From: Desulfopila sp. IMCC35006
GTDB taxonomy: Bacteria > Desulfobacterota > Desulfobulbia > Desulfobulbales > Desulfocapsaceae
Reading direction: 5' to 3'
NCBI RefSeq assembly: GCF_005116645.1
Contig: NZ_SWCM01000016.1
Span: 1 to 64,000, forward strand
Length of the DNA: 64,000 bases
A program made the position numbers and the translations under genes. This document shows positions 7,917 to 16,535 of the stretch, piece after piece. Below the pieces are notes generated by a model. That model saw only the letters and a list, made by a program, of their open reading frames with translations. It did no database searches and was not told where the DNA came from. Positions within the stretch are counted from its first letter, which is position 1, and the number at the start of each line of letters is the position of its first letter.

Positions 7917-9636
7917 GAGAGCTCTCCGGTACCCCATCGGCAAGGAGCCTGTCCCTTGCCGGCCAATGGAAGGTAAGCTGCGGGAAGGGAATTTCCCAAT
8001 TATACGCCGTGGCGGCATCGACACACCACCTTTGGATCGCCCTCTCAAGCCGGGAATAAATTTCGGCCTGGTCCCCCTTAAAATCTGCCAGCACCGTCAG
8101 ATCGAGCGATGAGGCTCCGGCCTCCTTGAATTCGACCAGCAGATTCAGGCAGCTCCCGGCATACCCTTCGGCCTCCATCTTCTCCTCGATAAAGGTTTTC
8201 AAAAGAGCCGGGATGGTGGTGGTCACCTGAGCCTGCAGGTCATAGCTGACTCCGAAGGTCACCCGCACCCTGAAGTTGCGCGAAAGGTTGACCAGATTGT
8301 GGCTCAGGAAGTCGGCGGTCTTAAAGAGATATCGTTTGCCGCCCCGCTCCACCGTCTCAACCAGTTCATGGCTGAGGCTGACCACCCTGGTTCTCGGGCT
8401 GTCACCCACCACCACCCAATCGCCTTTTTTGCAAGGGAACCAGGGTTCTTCGGGGGAATAGGGTCTCGAAACCAGGCCGACAATATTCTCGATCGGCAGC
8501 CGCAGACGGACTCCCAGGGTCGGGTTAAACAGACTGCAAAAGACATGAATGGTTTCCACTTTCCAGGGGACATCGTGCAGCTGCAGCCTTTCTCCTTCGC
8601 GCACCGAGCCGGCATTGAGCATCAGGCGCCCCTGCTGCCAGAGCCTTGGCACAGCCTGCCGTACGGTCCAGGACAGACCGAGAAAGAAGACGATGGCCAT
8701 ACTGAGCAGAAACCAGTCTTCCGCCTGATAAAGCACGAAAAAGAGACCTATAATAGCCGCCGCAACGATGAAGACACGCAGCGAGAGATCAAGGAGCCGG
8801 ATATGAAAAGGCCGTTTTTCCAGTTTGGCTCCGGGCAGGAAACGGAAAATCAATCGATACAGTAAACGACCCAGGAGCAGCACAGAACCAAAGGCTATCA
8901 CGGCCATGGCAAGATAGAGGCCGCGAACGCGGAAAAAATTACGGATGGATTCGCTGGAACTCTGGACGAGGCTGACCTCTTTATCCTGCATCTGGCTCAA
9001 TTCGAGCTCGGCCAGCTCCAGTTTGCTGCGGACCCTGTTCGCCACATTTTGCCATTCAGGGAGGAGTTCCTTGATCTGTTTTTTAATGTCCGGATCCGTG
9101 GTGGTCTTATACAGGCGATCAAGCTGTCGGACGGCATTGGTGGCAACCGGCTGTATACTCGATAAATCGCTGATGGTATCCTTGAGTTTGGTCTTCTGCC
9201 GGACACGGACTGTCAGCCGCTTGATTTCTTTGATGGCCGGCTCTATGAGAGTCGTCATCTCATCTTTCCAGCTGAAATTTTCCTGTTTTTTCTCGGCGAA
9301 AAGACCGACATCCACCCCGGTTGCTATGCGTTCGAAATCATGTGATGAATCGGACAGCTGGCGATCCAGACGACTCAATTCAGCCTCCAGGCTCTCCTTT
9401 TCCGCAGCAGACGGCGTTGTACCGATTTTTTCACGAATCACCGCCAGCTGCTTCTTCAGGTTGTTCTGCAACTCCACGAGAGAGGTCAACATGGCCAGCG
9501 TTTCTTCCGGCGACGCCTGTTTGACGAGCGGGATATTTTCCGACGAGGGCTCATCTGCCGGATCTGCGGCAGCAAGGGGACGAATTAGAAAAAAACTAAA
9601 AAAAACAAGCAACAGCAGTGGGTATGGATGTCGCAT
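7891..9636 (-). CDS. MscS-family mechanosensitive channel-like protein
   Basis: A 581-residue membrane protein. A signal peptide (about 1-23, 'LLLLVFFSFFLIRPLAAAD') leads a coiled-coil-rich periplasmic region (about 40-225). Transmembrane segments lie near 237-257, 283-303 and 308-328, followed by an MscS-like beta domain and cytoplasmic C-terminal domain ('VSRNFRVRVTFGVSYDLQ'-type text). The family relieves osmotic pressure or senses membrane tension. It differs from canonical MscS by the long N-terminal extension, like MscK/YbiO-type channels. It converges on, and overlaps, the protease gene. Confidence 0.72.
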   Translation of the reverse strand: MRHPYPLLLLVFFSFFLIRPLAAADPADEPSSENIPLVKQASPEETLAMLTSLVELQNNLKKQLAVIREKIGTTPSAAEKESLEAELSRLDRQLSDSSHDFERIATGVDVGLFAEKKQENFSWKDEMTTLIEPAIKEIKRLTVRVRQKTKLKDTISDLSSIQPVATNAVRQLDRLYKTTTDPDIKKQIKELLPEWQNVANRVRSKLELAELELSQMQDKEVSLVQSSSESIRNFFRVRGLYLAMAVIAFGSVLLLGRLLYRLIFRFLPGAKLEKRPFHIRLLDLSLRVFIVAAAIIGLFFVLYQAEDWFLLSMAIVFFLGLSWTVRQAVPRLWQQGRLMLNAGSVREGERLQLHDVPWKVETIHVFCSLFNPTLGVRLRLPIENIVGLVSRPYSPEEPWFPCKKGDWVVVGDSPRTRVVSLSHELVETVERGGKRYLFKTADFLSHNLVNLSRNFRVRVTFGVSYDLQAQVTTTIPALLKTFIEEKMEAEGYAGSCLNLLVEFKEAGASSLDLTVLADFKGDQAEIYSRLERAIQRWCVDAATAYNWEIPFPQLTFHWPARDRLLADGVPESSLTAPLPPG

Positions 9637-9681
9637 ATCAATTGCTCACTCGGTGAAGGATTATGACGTTTTGTCGCGTTC

Positions 9682-11580
9682 TCATGGCGCGAACTCTTCC
9701 CCCTGAGACATGTAAATACTGGCACCGCCACTCGCTTTGGCACGATACATGGCAACATCCGCACACTTCATTAACTGCTTTTCTTCTGTTCCGTGATCGG
9801 GACATACGGCAATACCACAGCTTGTGGAGATGTTGATGGTGTGGGATTGCAGCTGGAAAGGCAGACAGAGGGTCTGTTTTATTTTCTCGGCGACACTGAT
9901 GGCATGGAGAGAGGTATCGATGGCCGGTAGCAGTACCACGAATTCATCTCCCCCGAGACGCACAACAGTATCGGAATCCCGCACGCAGTCGAGCAGGCGT
10001 TCGCCTACCGCCTGGAGCAGCTGATCTCCAACGAGATGTCCAAGGGTGTCGTTGACAGATTTGAATTTATCAAGATCAAGAAAAATCAAGGCCAGCTTTT
10101 CCCCTGTGCGGCGGGACTGGCGGATGGCCTGGCTCAGGCGATCTGCAAACAGTGTCCGGTTGGGCAGACCGGTAAGAGGGTCGTGATGCGCCAGCCAGGT
10201 GATCCGGTCCGCCTCCGCCCGGTACTCGGTGATATCATAAAACCCGGTCACCTGATGGATAATATCGCCGCCTTCGTTTCGAACCAGGTTAATGGACTGC
10301 CAGGCGACGAACAGCTCGCCATTTTTGCGGCGATTGCGAATTTCACCGGCCCAGTGATCATGTGCCGCAAGCGAACGATGCACTTCCATCTCAAGCTCAC
10401 TCGACTGTTTTTCAGTGAACAGTTGCTCGGGAACACGGCCGACAGCTTCTTCTGACGCATAGCCGGTGATCCGGGTAAACGACTGGTTGACGGCAACGAT
10501 CAGGTTGTCCGGATCGGTTACCATCACCGCCTCGGAAACGGTGTCGAGAACAGTAGCAGCAAGCCGTTCCCGCTCACGCTGGCTTTTTTCAACCCGTTCT
10601 GCCGCAAAGCGCTGCTGCCTCCGGTACAGTGCCGCCGCCAGGAAAAGAGTGCCCAGCAAGGCTGGTCCGACCAGAAACAGCAACCGCCTGCTCTCGTTGC
10701 GCCAGCTGAGCAGAGCACCCTCCCGATGGAGGTGGGTGACCACCAGCAGCGGGTACTGGCGGGTGGCACGAAAGGCGGTGAAGGCTGCAGTCTCCCGGCC
10801 GGTCCTTTCTTCGAACTGGCCAATCTCGGTCTGCGGCAACAGCGCACGGAGTTCCTTCCCCGCATACGACATACCGGGTTTTACATGATCCCCGGTAGAT
10901 AACAGCACCACCAGGTCATACCGCAGCAGATCAACGCATCCCTTTTCAGGCTCAAGCCTCTGGGTGAAGTAGTTGATGAAAAAATCAGGGTTGATCGCCG
11001 CCAGCAGCGTGATCCGGCGCGTCCCAACTTCAATCTGGTGCTGTACCGGGATAAAACTGAGATCCCCGGCTTCGATGGGGCGATCGGCAGTCGTCGGCGC
11101 CCCTTCAGCAAAATCCCGTCCTGACCAAGGTCGACCGATGCGAAGAACAGTATCGGATGCAGGTAAAGGAGGCACATAGTCGGCGCTTGGAATCTGCAAG
11201 CCCAGGTTAGCAGGATTGGAACTGCTGACAATCCTGCCATCCTTGCCAAGGATTGACAGGGAACGCAGAAAAGGAGTGTAACGCAGCGTTCTTTCAAAAA
11301 AATCTTCAATGTCCCCGGTAGACTGTTCGTCAGATCCAGCGGTGATAAAACCGGCGAGATCCTCCACGGATCCAAGGCTTCGGGTCAGGTGATCCTCAAA
11401 TGCACGAGCGTGCATGGCACTGTCGGCAAGGGCCTGGTGTATCGCCGTCATTTTCAGCCGCTCGATCAAATAGGCTACACCCAGGCAGATACTGAGGACA
11501 ACGACCAGCATAACCAGCAGAAAAGCAAAGTTGGCCCTCAGGATTCGAGGCAGTTTCATCACGACAGGGGACAATTTCAA
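9682..11580 (-). CDS. Membrane sensor diguanylate cyclase (Cache-like, PAS, GGDEF)
   Basis: This 632-residue enzyme should make cyclic di-GMP from two GTP. The order is TM1 (~15-36), an extracytoplasmic Cache-like sensor (~40-305), TM2 (~308-328), a PAS domain (~345-460) and GGDEF (~470-625). The active-site 'RLGGDEF' is intact, and an RxxD inhibitory site (RDSD) lies five residues before it, so product inhibition is likely. The TTG start overlaps the stop of the upstream solute-binding protein gene by four bases (TTGA); an ATG at 11559 is the alternative start. Co-translation suggests that the binding protein supplies the signal sensed by this cyclase; that link is inferred. Confidence 0.86.
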   Translation of the reverse strand: MKLSPVVMKLPRILRANFAFLLVMLVVVLSICLGVAYLIERLKMTAIHQALADSAMHARAFEDHLTRSLGSVEDLAGFITAGSDEQSTGDIEDFFERTLRYTPFLRSLSILGKDGRIVSSSNPANLGLQIPSADYVPPLPASDTVLRIGRPWSGRDFAEGAPTTADRPIEAGDLSFIPVQHQIEVGTRRITLLAAINPDFFINYFTQRLEPEKGCVDLLRYDLVVLLSTGDHVKPGMSYAGKELRALLPQTEIGQFEERTGRETAAFTAFRATRQYPLLVVTHLHREGALLSWRNESRRLLFLVGPALLGTLFLAAALYRRQQRFAAERVEKSQRERERLAATVLDTVSEAVMVTDPDNLIVAVNQSFTRITGYASEEAVGRVPEQLFTEKQSSELEMEVHRSLAAHDHWAGEIRNRRKNGELFVAWQSINLVRNEGGDIIHQVTGFYDITEYRAEADRITWLAHHDPLTGLPNRTLFADRLSQAIRQSRRTGEKLALIFLDLDKFKSVNDTLGHLVGDQLLQAVGERLLDCVRDSDTVVRLGGDEFVVLLPAIDTSLHAISVAEKIKQTLCLPFQLQSHTINISTSCGIAVCPDHGTEEKQLMKCADVAMYRAKASGGASIYMSQGEEFAP

Positions 11581-12392
11581 TTCTTCAGATTTACAATCGG
11601 TTCAAGATGGTTGCGTCGCCCTGCATCCAGCAGCCGGCCATCGCTTTTGATGTCACGCACGAATTGTTCGACGCGCTCATGCCAGCGGTCATCTCCAGGC
11701 TGCATGGCATAGGCATAGGGTGTCAGGTGAAAAACCCCGGGAGGAGACACGAGCCGCGCCCAGTCGACATTCGCCAGCATTCGCTGGCTGTAGGGGTAAT
11801 CTGTCATAAACACATCGGCTCGGCCGGACTCGACCTCCTGCTCCCTGGCAAAAGGGGTGTCCAGAGCAACCAGCTTTGCCTGGCGGAGCCGTTGCCGCAT
11901 GACCGGTTCGTGATAGGTCCCCTTCGCCACAGCCACCACAACCCCCGGCTGATCGATATCGGCCCACTCTTTAATACGGCGATTACTGCGCGTGGTAACG
12001 GCATAGATATCACTCTGCAGATGGGGCCTGGTAAAGCGCAGTTTTTCGGCGCGAGCCGGGGTGATGCCAATGGCGAACATGGCAATGTCGCAACGGTCAG
12101 CGGTGATATCCTCGATCAGCCGGGCAAACGAACTGTCAACGAAGGTGACCCGGACACCGGAACCGAGGTCCTGCGCCAGCTGCCGGGCCAGATCGATATC
12201 AATACCGGTAAGCTGCTGTGTTTTGGGGTTGCGGTAGGTGATGCCGTAATAATCAGGCCAGATACAGACACGCAAACTGTGCGACTGCAGCACTCGCGTC
12301 AGCCGGTCGGCAGACTGCCCGGCAAGATCGGCGGCCAGGACGGGGTTGACCGCCAAAGCCAGCAGCAGCCAGAAAAAAAGTATTCGCGACAT
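11577..12392 (-). CDS. Periplasmic solute-binding protein (SBP family 3)
   Basis: A 271-residue secreted protein with a signal peptide (about 1-20, 'FFWLLLALAVNPVLAAD') and a bacterial extracellular solute-binding family 3 fold: 'LRVCIWPDYYGITYRNP', 'LTGIDIDLARQLAQDL', 'CDIAMFAIGITPARAEKL'. The family binds amino acids or other small polar molecules. No ABC permease or ATPase gene is adjacent; the gene is translationally coupled to a diguanylate cyclase. I infer a sensory rather than transport role. Confidence 0.82.
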   Translation of the reverse strand: MSRILFFWLLLALAVNPVLAADLAGQSADRLTRVLQSHSLRVCIWPDYYGITYRNPKTQQLTGIDIDLARQLAQDLGSGVRVTFVDSSFARLIEDITADRCDIAMFAIGITPARAEKLRFTRPHLQSDIYAVTTRSNRRIKEWADIDQPGVVVAVAKGTYHEPVMRQRLRQAKLVALDTPFAREQEVESGRADVFMTDYPYSQRMLANVDWARLVSPPGVFHLTPYAYAMQPGDDRWHERVEQFVRDIKSDGRLLDAGRRNHLEPIVNLKN

Positions 12393-12674
12393 GATGAAGG
12401 CCCGATAAGTAAAGTGGACGAAAAAAGTGGGAGCCCTTTTCTGATAAAGACGCAGCTCCTACAAAGTATCTTGTTCATGCCACGGTCACAACATTTTTTT
12501 GCATATCTGCCGGGCGGGGATGATCAAGAGCAGTGCATCAAGACGGCATCCTGCGCGAAGGACCTCCAGAGGCAGACATCCCCCGGCAATCGCGCAATAC
12601 ACGGGAAAAATAGGAGTGAGACAGGCTGTATTGCTGCAATACTTCAGGAAAACAACCTGTCACGAACGAAAGGC
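12393..12674. other. Intergenic region, no gene supported
   Basis: About 280 bases between the solute-binding protein gene and the PBP gene, both read leftward. It should hold the promoter of the binding-protein/cyclase pair and the 3' end of the PBP transcript. No clear hairpin or motif was recognised. Confidence 0.4.
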
Positions 12675-15600
12675 TTACTTCACCTGCTGATTGGCGGCGT
12701 TGATATAGGGTTGTAAAATCGGTACCATTCCTTTTAACACCTGGAGAGGCAGGGCTGAAGTAAAGCTGAAAGCCTTCGCGGAGTTGCCACTGACAAAGGC
12801 GGTCAATGTGCCGAAATGATTATCGCCCAGGTAAAAGACAAAGGTTGCCGTCCGGTTCAGGGCCCTGGATGAAGTTTTATGCCCGTAGGAAGATGAGGAA
12901 ATGATCCGGTTATCTCCGGTACCGGTCTTGCCGCCGATCAGAAACGGGCTGCCGTCTCCCTGCTGAAAGCTGTTCGACAGACGTTTTGCCGTGCCCTCGC
13001 TGACGACCTTGCCCAGGGTTTCTTTCAGGATTTTTGCAACTTCCGGGTGCATGACCTGAGCAGTCTGGGGTTTTGACCGTTCAACGATAGTTTCATACGG
13101 TGTGTCTCTGGCGAACTCCACCTTGGTAAACCGCTGCGTCGGCAGACGTTGCCCGCCATTTAAAATAATGCCCATCAGGTCGGCCAGGGCCGCAGGCCTG
13201 TCGCCGGAACTCCCCAGTGCGGTGGCCAGCGACGGGACCAGATGATCAAAGGGATACCCCATCTTCTTCCAGCGCCGGTGAATATCCGAGAAAGCGTCGA
13301 TTTCCAGCACGGTCCTGACCCGTGAATCCCGGGCATTTTTTGCTTTGGTGCGCATCAGCCAGCCGTACACCTCCCGTCGGACCTCGGCGCTTTTCACTAT
13401 GGCATCTTTCAGGGAAGTCTCTCCTGGCTGCCGCAGATAATCGAGCAGCCACAATTCCAGGGGGTGGACCGATGCAAGATAGCCCATATCCTGCAGGTTA
13501 TATGCCCCCGGCTGATACTTTTCGTACATCGACGCCAGCTGTTTGTCCGTCAGGGTCGTTCCCGGCAGCTGGCTGCGGATGAAGCGGTTGTACGCAGCCT
13601 GGTCAGCGTTGGGGAAAAGATGACGATGGATAACGGTGAGCCGCACAGCTCTTGGCGTAATGCCGGCCAGGAGTGTCTCCAGCCGCTGATCGGCGGTCAT
13701 ATTCTGGTATTTGGTCCAGAAACGCGACAGAAAAACCCTGCTCTCCTTATCAATGAACTTATCCAGCATCGCCTGTCGCCGGGGATCCTTGTCATTGTGG
13801 ATAATCTGCCGGTTGTTTTCCCATTGATTGGCCTGGGTATACCGGACGATATCATACATGATCCGGATAAATGGCAGATTGATGGAATACTGCAGGGATT
13901 CCGTCACCGTGACTGTCCGGCCGTTATCCTCTTTTCTGAAGTTACCGAAGGTATGGATGCCGCCGCCGGTAAAAAACCTTTCCCCTGGATTGGCAGAATA
14001 TTCGCGCAACATGGCCGCCTCGAGCATGGGTTGCAGCTGCAGGGAAGGATTATCCAGCAGTTTGATGCAGGCCCAGCGGGTAAGGGTATCTGTCGCCTGC
14101 CCTAATTCTGCCGTGATTTCCGCGGGTGATCGTCCAGATAAGTTGGTATGCAGCTCGGCTATAATTTCAAGATAGGTGGCCAGAGTGCGCAGTTTGGCCG
14201 TCGATCCCAGCTCCAGCTTGCTGCCCTCGTTGATGTCAAACGGCAGGTCGGTGGTGTCCGTCTGCACCCTGACCATGTTGCCCTGCGGTGTCTTTTCGAA
14301 TAAGGTGAAACTATAGCTGAGCGCATCGGTCTGATCTGCCGCCAGCAAAGACTTGCCGAGGAGCCCATACTCCCTGGCAGTCTCGGAATTTTCAAGGCTG
14401 TTCAGATAGAGGCTGACCTGCTCCTGTAAGCGACTGTTTAACGTCGTGGTTACCGTAAGGTCCATCCGGTCGAGGGAGTATAACGAGGTATCGAAAAGGG
14501 GTCCCAGGCGATTCCGCACCACGTTTACCCCTTTATTGTTGGCGATCTGCCGGACGGCACTTTTTTTACTGAAGTCTCTGAAAAAGATCGGCTGCACCTG
14601 GGCGGCCTCGCTGAGGGCCGTCGAAATCGCGCCCTCCTGGGCCAGGAGCCTGACATAACTGTTACAGACCACCGCCAGCTCCTTGCGTCCTTCAACCAGA
14701 TAGTAAGAGGGCCGCCTATGGGCAATCATCAGGCTGATCACCTGTTTTATTATCCTCGCCTGTTCCTCAAGTTCCGCCCCCTGCGGGTTTTTAATGTTCA
14801 ACAGCCGGTTCATTTCGTCAAACTCGGTCCCGAACCAGACATAGAGCCCATCACCCAGGCCGTTTACTTCACCAAAACCCGGCGCGGCAGATAGAGGAAC
14901 GGAGTTGATATAGTCGAGTACCAGATCACGCCGGTACAAAGAGGTATCCTCCCCGTCCTGATACGCCCGTACGCTGGCGGAGGCCATCTGGATCAATTTG
15001 TCTTTGGCGGACGAGGTCATGCCATTGTCGGAATGACGGAATTTTTCAATCTGGGTTGCCAGGGTGCTGCCCCCCATTGCCGGCGTATCGATATTCACTA
15101 ATTCTCCGGCCTGGAAAACAAGCGCCTTGGCAAAACGTCCCCAGTCGACCGCCGGATTTATTTTGGGATACTGGTCGGACAGCAGGTTGCGGTTTTCTAT
15201 AAAAAGCAGCGCCTGGATAATTTTATAGGGGATATCAAAAAAATCGTTGTACACCCGTTTCGGATTGACCACCCGGAACATGGATTCATCGGTTGTATCC
15301 AGAATCTCCAATCCGGCCTGACTTTTCTCGCTGTAGGGAATATAAAAACCCATTTCGGCATAATTGCGCAGGCTTTCATTGAATCGGGCCTGCCTGGTGA
15401 CCACCATGCCTTTCTGCTGCAGCTTTTCGACAAGAGACGGCAGCTGGACATAGCCAAGACGAAGATCGTAGGGGCCTTTTTTGGGAAAAACTATTTTATC
15501 ACTTGGTCCATCCGCCACGCGGTAACGCAATTTAGCCGCATACTTGCTGATAAATTTTGACTGCAGGGTGGACGATTGTATCTCATAATATCCAACAGCC

Positions 15601-15869
15601 AGGGCGGCACCGATGAAGATAATCATCAGAAGCAGCAGATACGGCCAGACCCGGGCAGTTTTCTTTGGCTTCACCTTGGCTGGTGCCGGTGGTGCCTTGG
15701 AGGATGCATTCTTTTTTGCAGTTCGGGTATGCCGTGCTGGAGCAACTATTTCAATATTGGACGGCTGCCAGCTGGGACTTTTATCTGGCCCCCGACTTCC
15801 GGCACTGACCCTGGGAGCGTTAGTGGACCCCTGATTGTTGCGTATGGATGGACGAGTATCGTTATTCAA
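12675..15869 (-). CDS. Class A penicillin-binding protein (transglycosylase/transpeptidase)
   Basis: A 1064-residue bifunctional peptidoglycan synthase candidate. A basic, proline-rich cytoplasmic tail (1-72) is followed by one TM (75-95) and then a glycosyltransferase-51-like region (~185-300) with 'GGSTLATQIEKF'. The transpeptidase has S-x-x-K in 'GSTAK' near residue 555 and KTG in 'GGKTGTG' near 979. The first transglycosylase motif is 'IENRNLLSD' rather than the usual ED-x-x-F-x-x-H, though the Glu is retained. It is longer than typical PBP1a/1b because of insertions between the transpeptidase motifs. The start is a TTG at 15869, since an in-frame stop lies just upstream and the next Met is inside the membrane segment. 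Confidence 0.82.
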   Translation of the reverse strand: MNNDTRPSIRNNQGSTNAPRVSAGSRGPDKSPSWQPSNIEIVAPARHTRTAKKNASSKAPPAPAKVKPKKTARVWPYLLLLMIIFIGAALAVGYYEIQSSTLQSKFISKYAAKLRYRVADGPSDKIVFPKKGPYDLRLGYVQLPSLVEKLQQKGMVVTRQARFNESLRNYAEMGFYIPYSEKSQAGLEILDTTDESMFRVVNPKRVYNDFFDIPYKIIQALLFIENRNLLSDQYPKINPAVDWGRFAKALVFQAGELVNIDTPAMGGSTLATQIEKFRHSDNGMTSSAKDKLIQMASASVRAYQDGEDTSLYRRDLVLDYINSVPLSAAPGFGEVNGLGDGLYVWFGTEFDEMNRLLNIKNPQGAELEEQARIIKQVISLMIAHRRPSYYLVEGRKELAVVCNSYVRLLAQEGAISTALSEAAQVQPIFFRDFSKKSAVRQIANNKGVNVVRNRLGPLFDTSLYSLDRMDLTVTTTLNSRLQEQVSLYLNSLENSETAREYGLLGKSLLAADQTDALSYSFTLFEKTPQGNMVRVQTDTTDLPFDINEGSKLELGSTAKLRTLATYLEIIAELHTNLSGRSPAEITAELGQATDTLTRWACIKLLDNPSLQLQPMLEAAMLREYSANPGERFFTGGGIHTFGNFRKEDNGRTVTVTESLQYSINLPFIRIMYDIVRYTQANQWENNRQIIHNDKDPRRQAMLDKFIDKESRVFLSRFWTKYQNMTADQRLETLLAGITPRAVRLTVIHRHLFPNADQAAYNRFIRSQLPGTTLTDKQLASMYEKYQPGAYNLQDMGYLASVHPLELWLLDYLRQPGETSLKDAIVKSAEVRREVYGWLMRTKAKNARDSRVRTVLEIDAFSDIHRRWKKMGYPFDHLVPSLATALGSSGDRPAALADLMGIILNGGQRLPTQRFTKVEFARDTPYETIVERSKPQTAQVMHPEVAKILKETLGKVVSEGTAKRLSNSFQQGDGSPFLIGGKTGTGDNRIISSSSYGHKTSSRALNRTATFVFYLGDNHFGTLTAFVSGNSAKAFSFTSALPLQVLKGMVPILQPYINAANQQVK

Positions 15870-16535
15870 TGTTGTTCATTCATTAAGATGATTTTCAGGG
15901 CCTGTATTACCAAAAAACAAAATCTCAAGATCAACCAAGCTCAACTCGCCGGTCTCTCTTTCTGTAAATAATAAACCAATAAAGTCTGTGATTACCACTA
16001 AAGTTCAGCTTAGAAGGTGTCTAGAGGGATATGAGATGCCCTTTGCACGGGTGTTCCGCAGCCTGGATGGCTGCGGTCAAGCCCCCAGGGACGGGTTTAT
16101 GGCGTCCCGTGCAAAGGGCATCTCATATCCCGATATAGCTGAGATTTAGTCGTAATCACAATAAAGTCTGGGAGATTTTCTGTCGTGACAAGATGCAAGA
16201 TCAGTTGCGACAATATACAATTTTCAATATATCGTCAAGGTCAGCCAAAAGCCTGCCGGATACTACCGGTTGCCAGGACTTTGGTTCACCATTCACTTTA
16301 CAACAAAGCAGGAGAGTCAGTCGTGACCCTGCCTCTGCGACAGCAACCTTCCAGGTTGTTGTTAGCAACAGTATACACCCTAAGTGCAGGCCAATTCAAA
16401 AAAAATATCGCTTTGTTGAGAATAATCGCTATTTCTATATAAAATATGTTCTCTTTGGCTCAAGTTTTGCAAAACCTTGCGAAAGACCGGCCAAACATCA
16501 CACCCCGAATCGTTTAATCGAGCCATTGCCATACT
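15870..16535. other. Intergenic region carrying a MITE-like element
   Basis: A divergent gap of about 670 bases between the PBP and histidine kinase genes. It contains the complete MITE-like element 15987-16160 and its target duplications. The remainder (16170-16535) should contain the kinase promoter; no coding evidence was found. Confidence 0.6.
15987..16160. mobile_element. MITE-like palindromic element, copy 1, with 8-bp target duplication
   Basis: Terminal inverted repeats of about 24 bp (TGTGATTACNACTAAA...) differ at few positions. The 8-bp direct repeat ATAAAGTC flanks the element on both sides (15979-15986 and 16161-16168). Inside, perfect 26-bp arms (16026-16051 and 16106-16131) enclose a small hairpin (16056-16076, CCGCAGCC stem). 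The element has no coding capacity, so it must have been moved by a transposase elsewhere. Confidence 0.85.

Noticed and set aside
8299-9706. Plus-strand frames opposite the MscS-like gene
   Set aside because: The minus-strand gene has a signal peptide, membrane segments and MscS-like sequence; the plus-strand frames have skewed composition and no domains.
11607-12716. Long plus-strand frame opposite the solute-binding protein and its upstream gap
   Set aside because: It is the shadow of a clear minus-strand gene with a signal peptide and family motifs; its own translation has no known signature.
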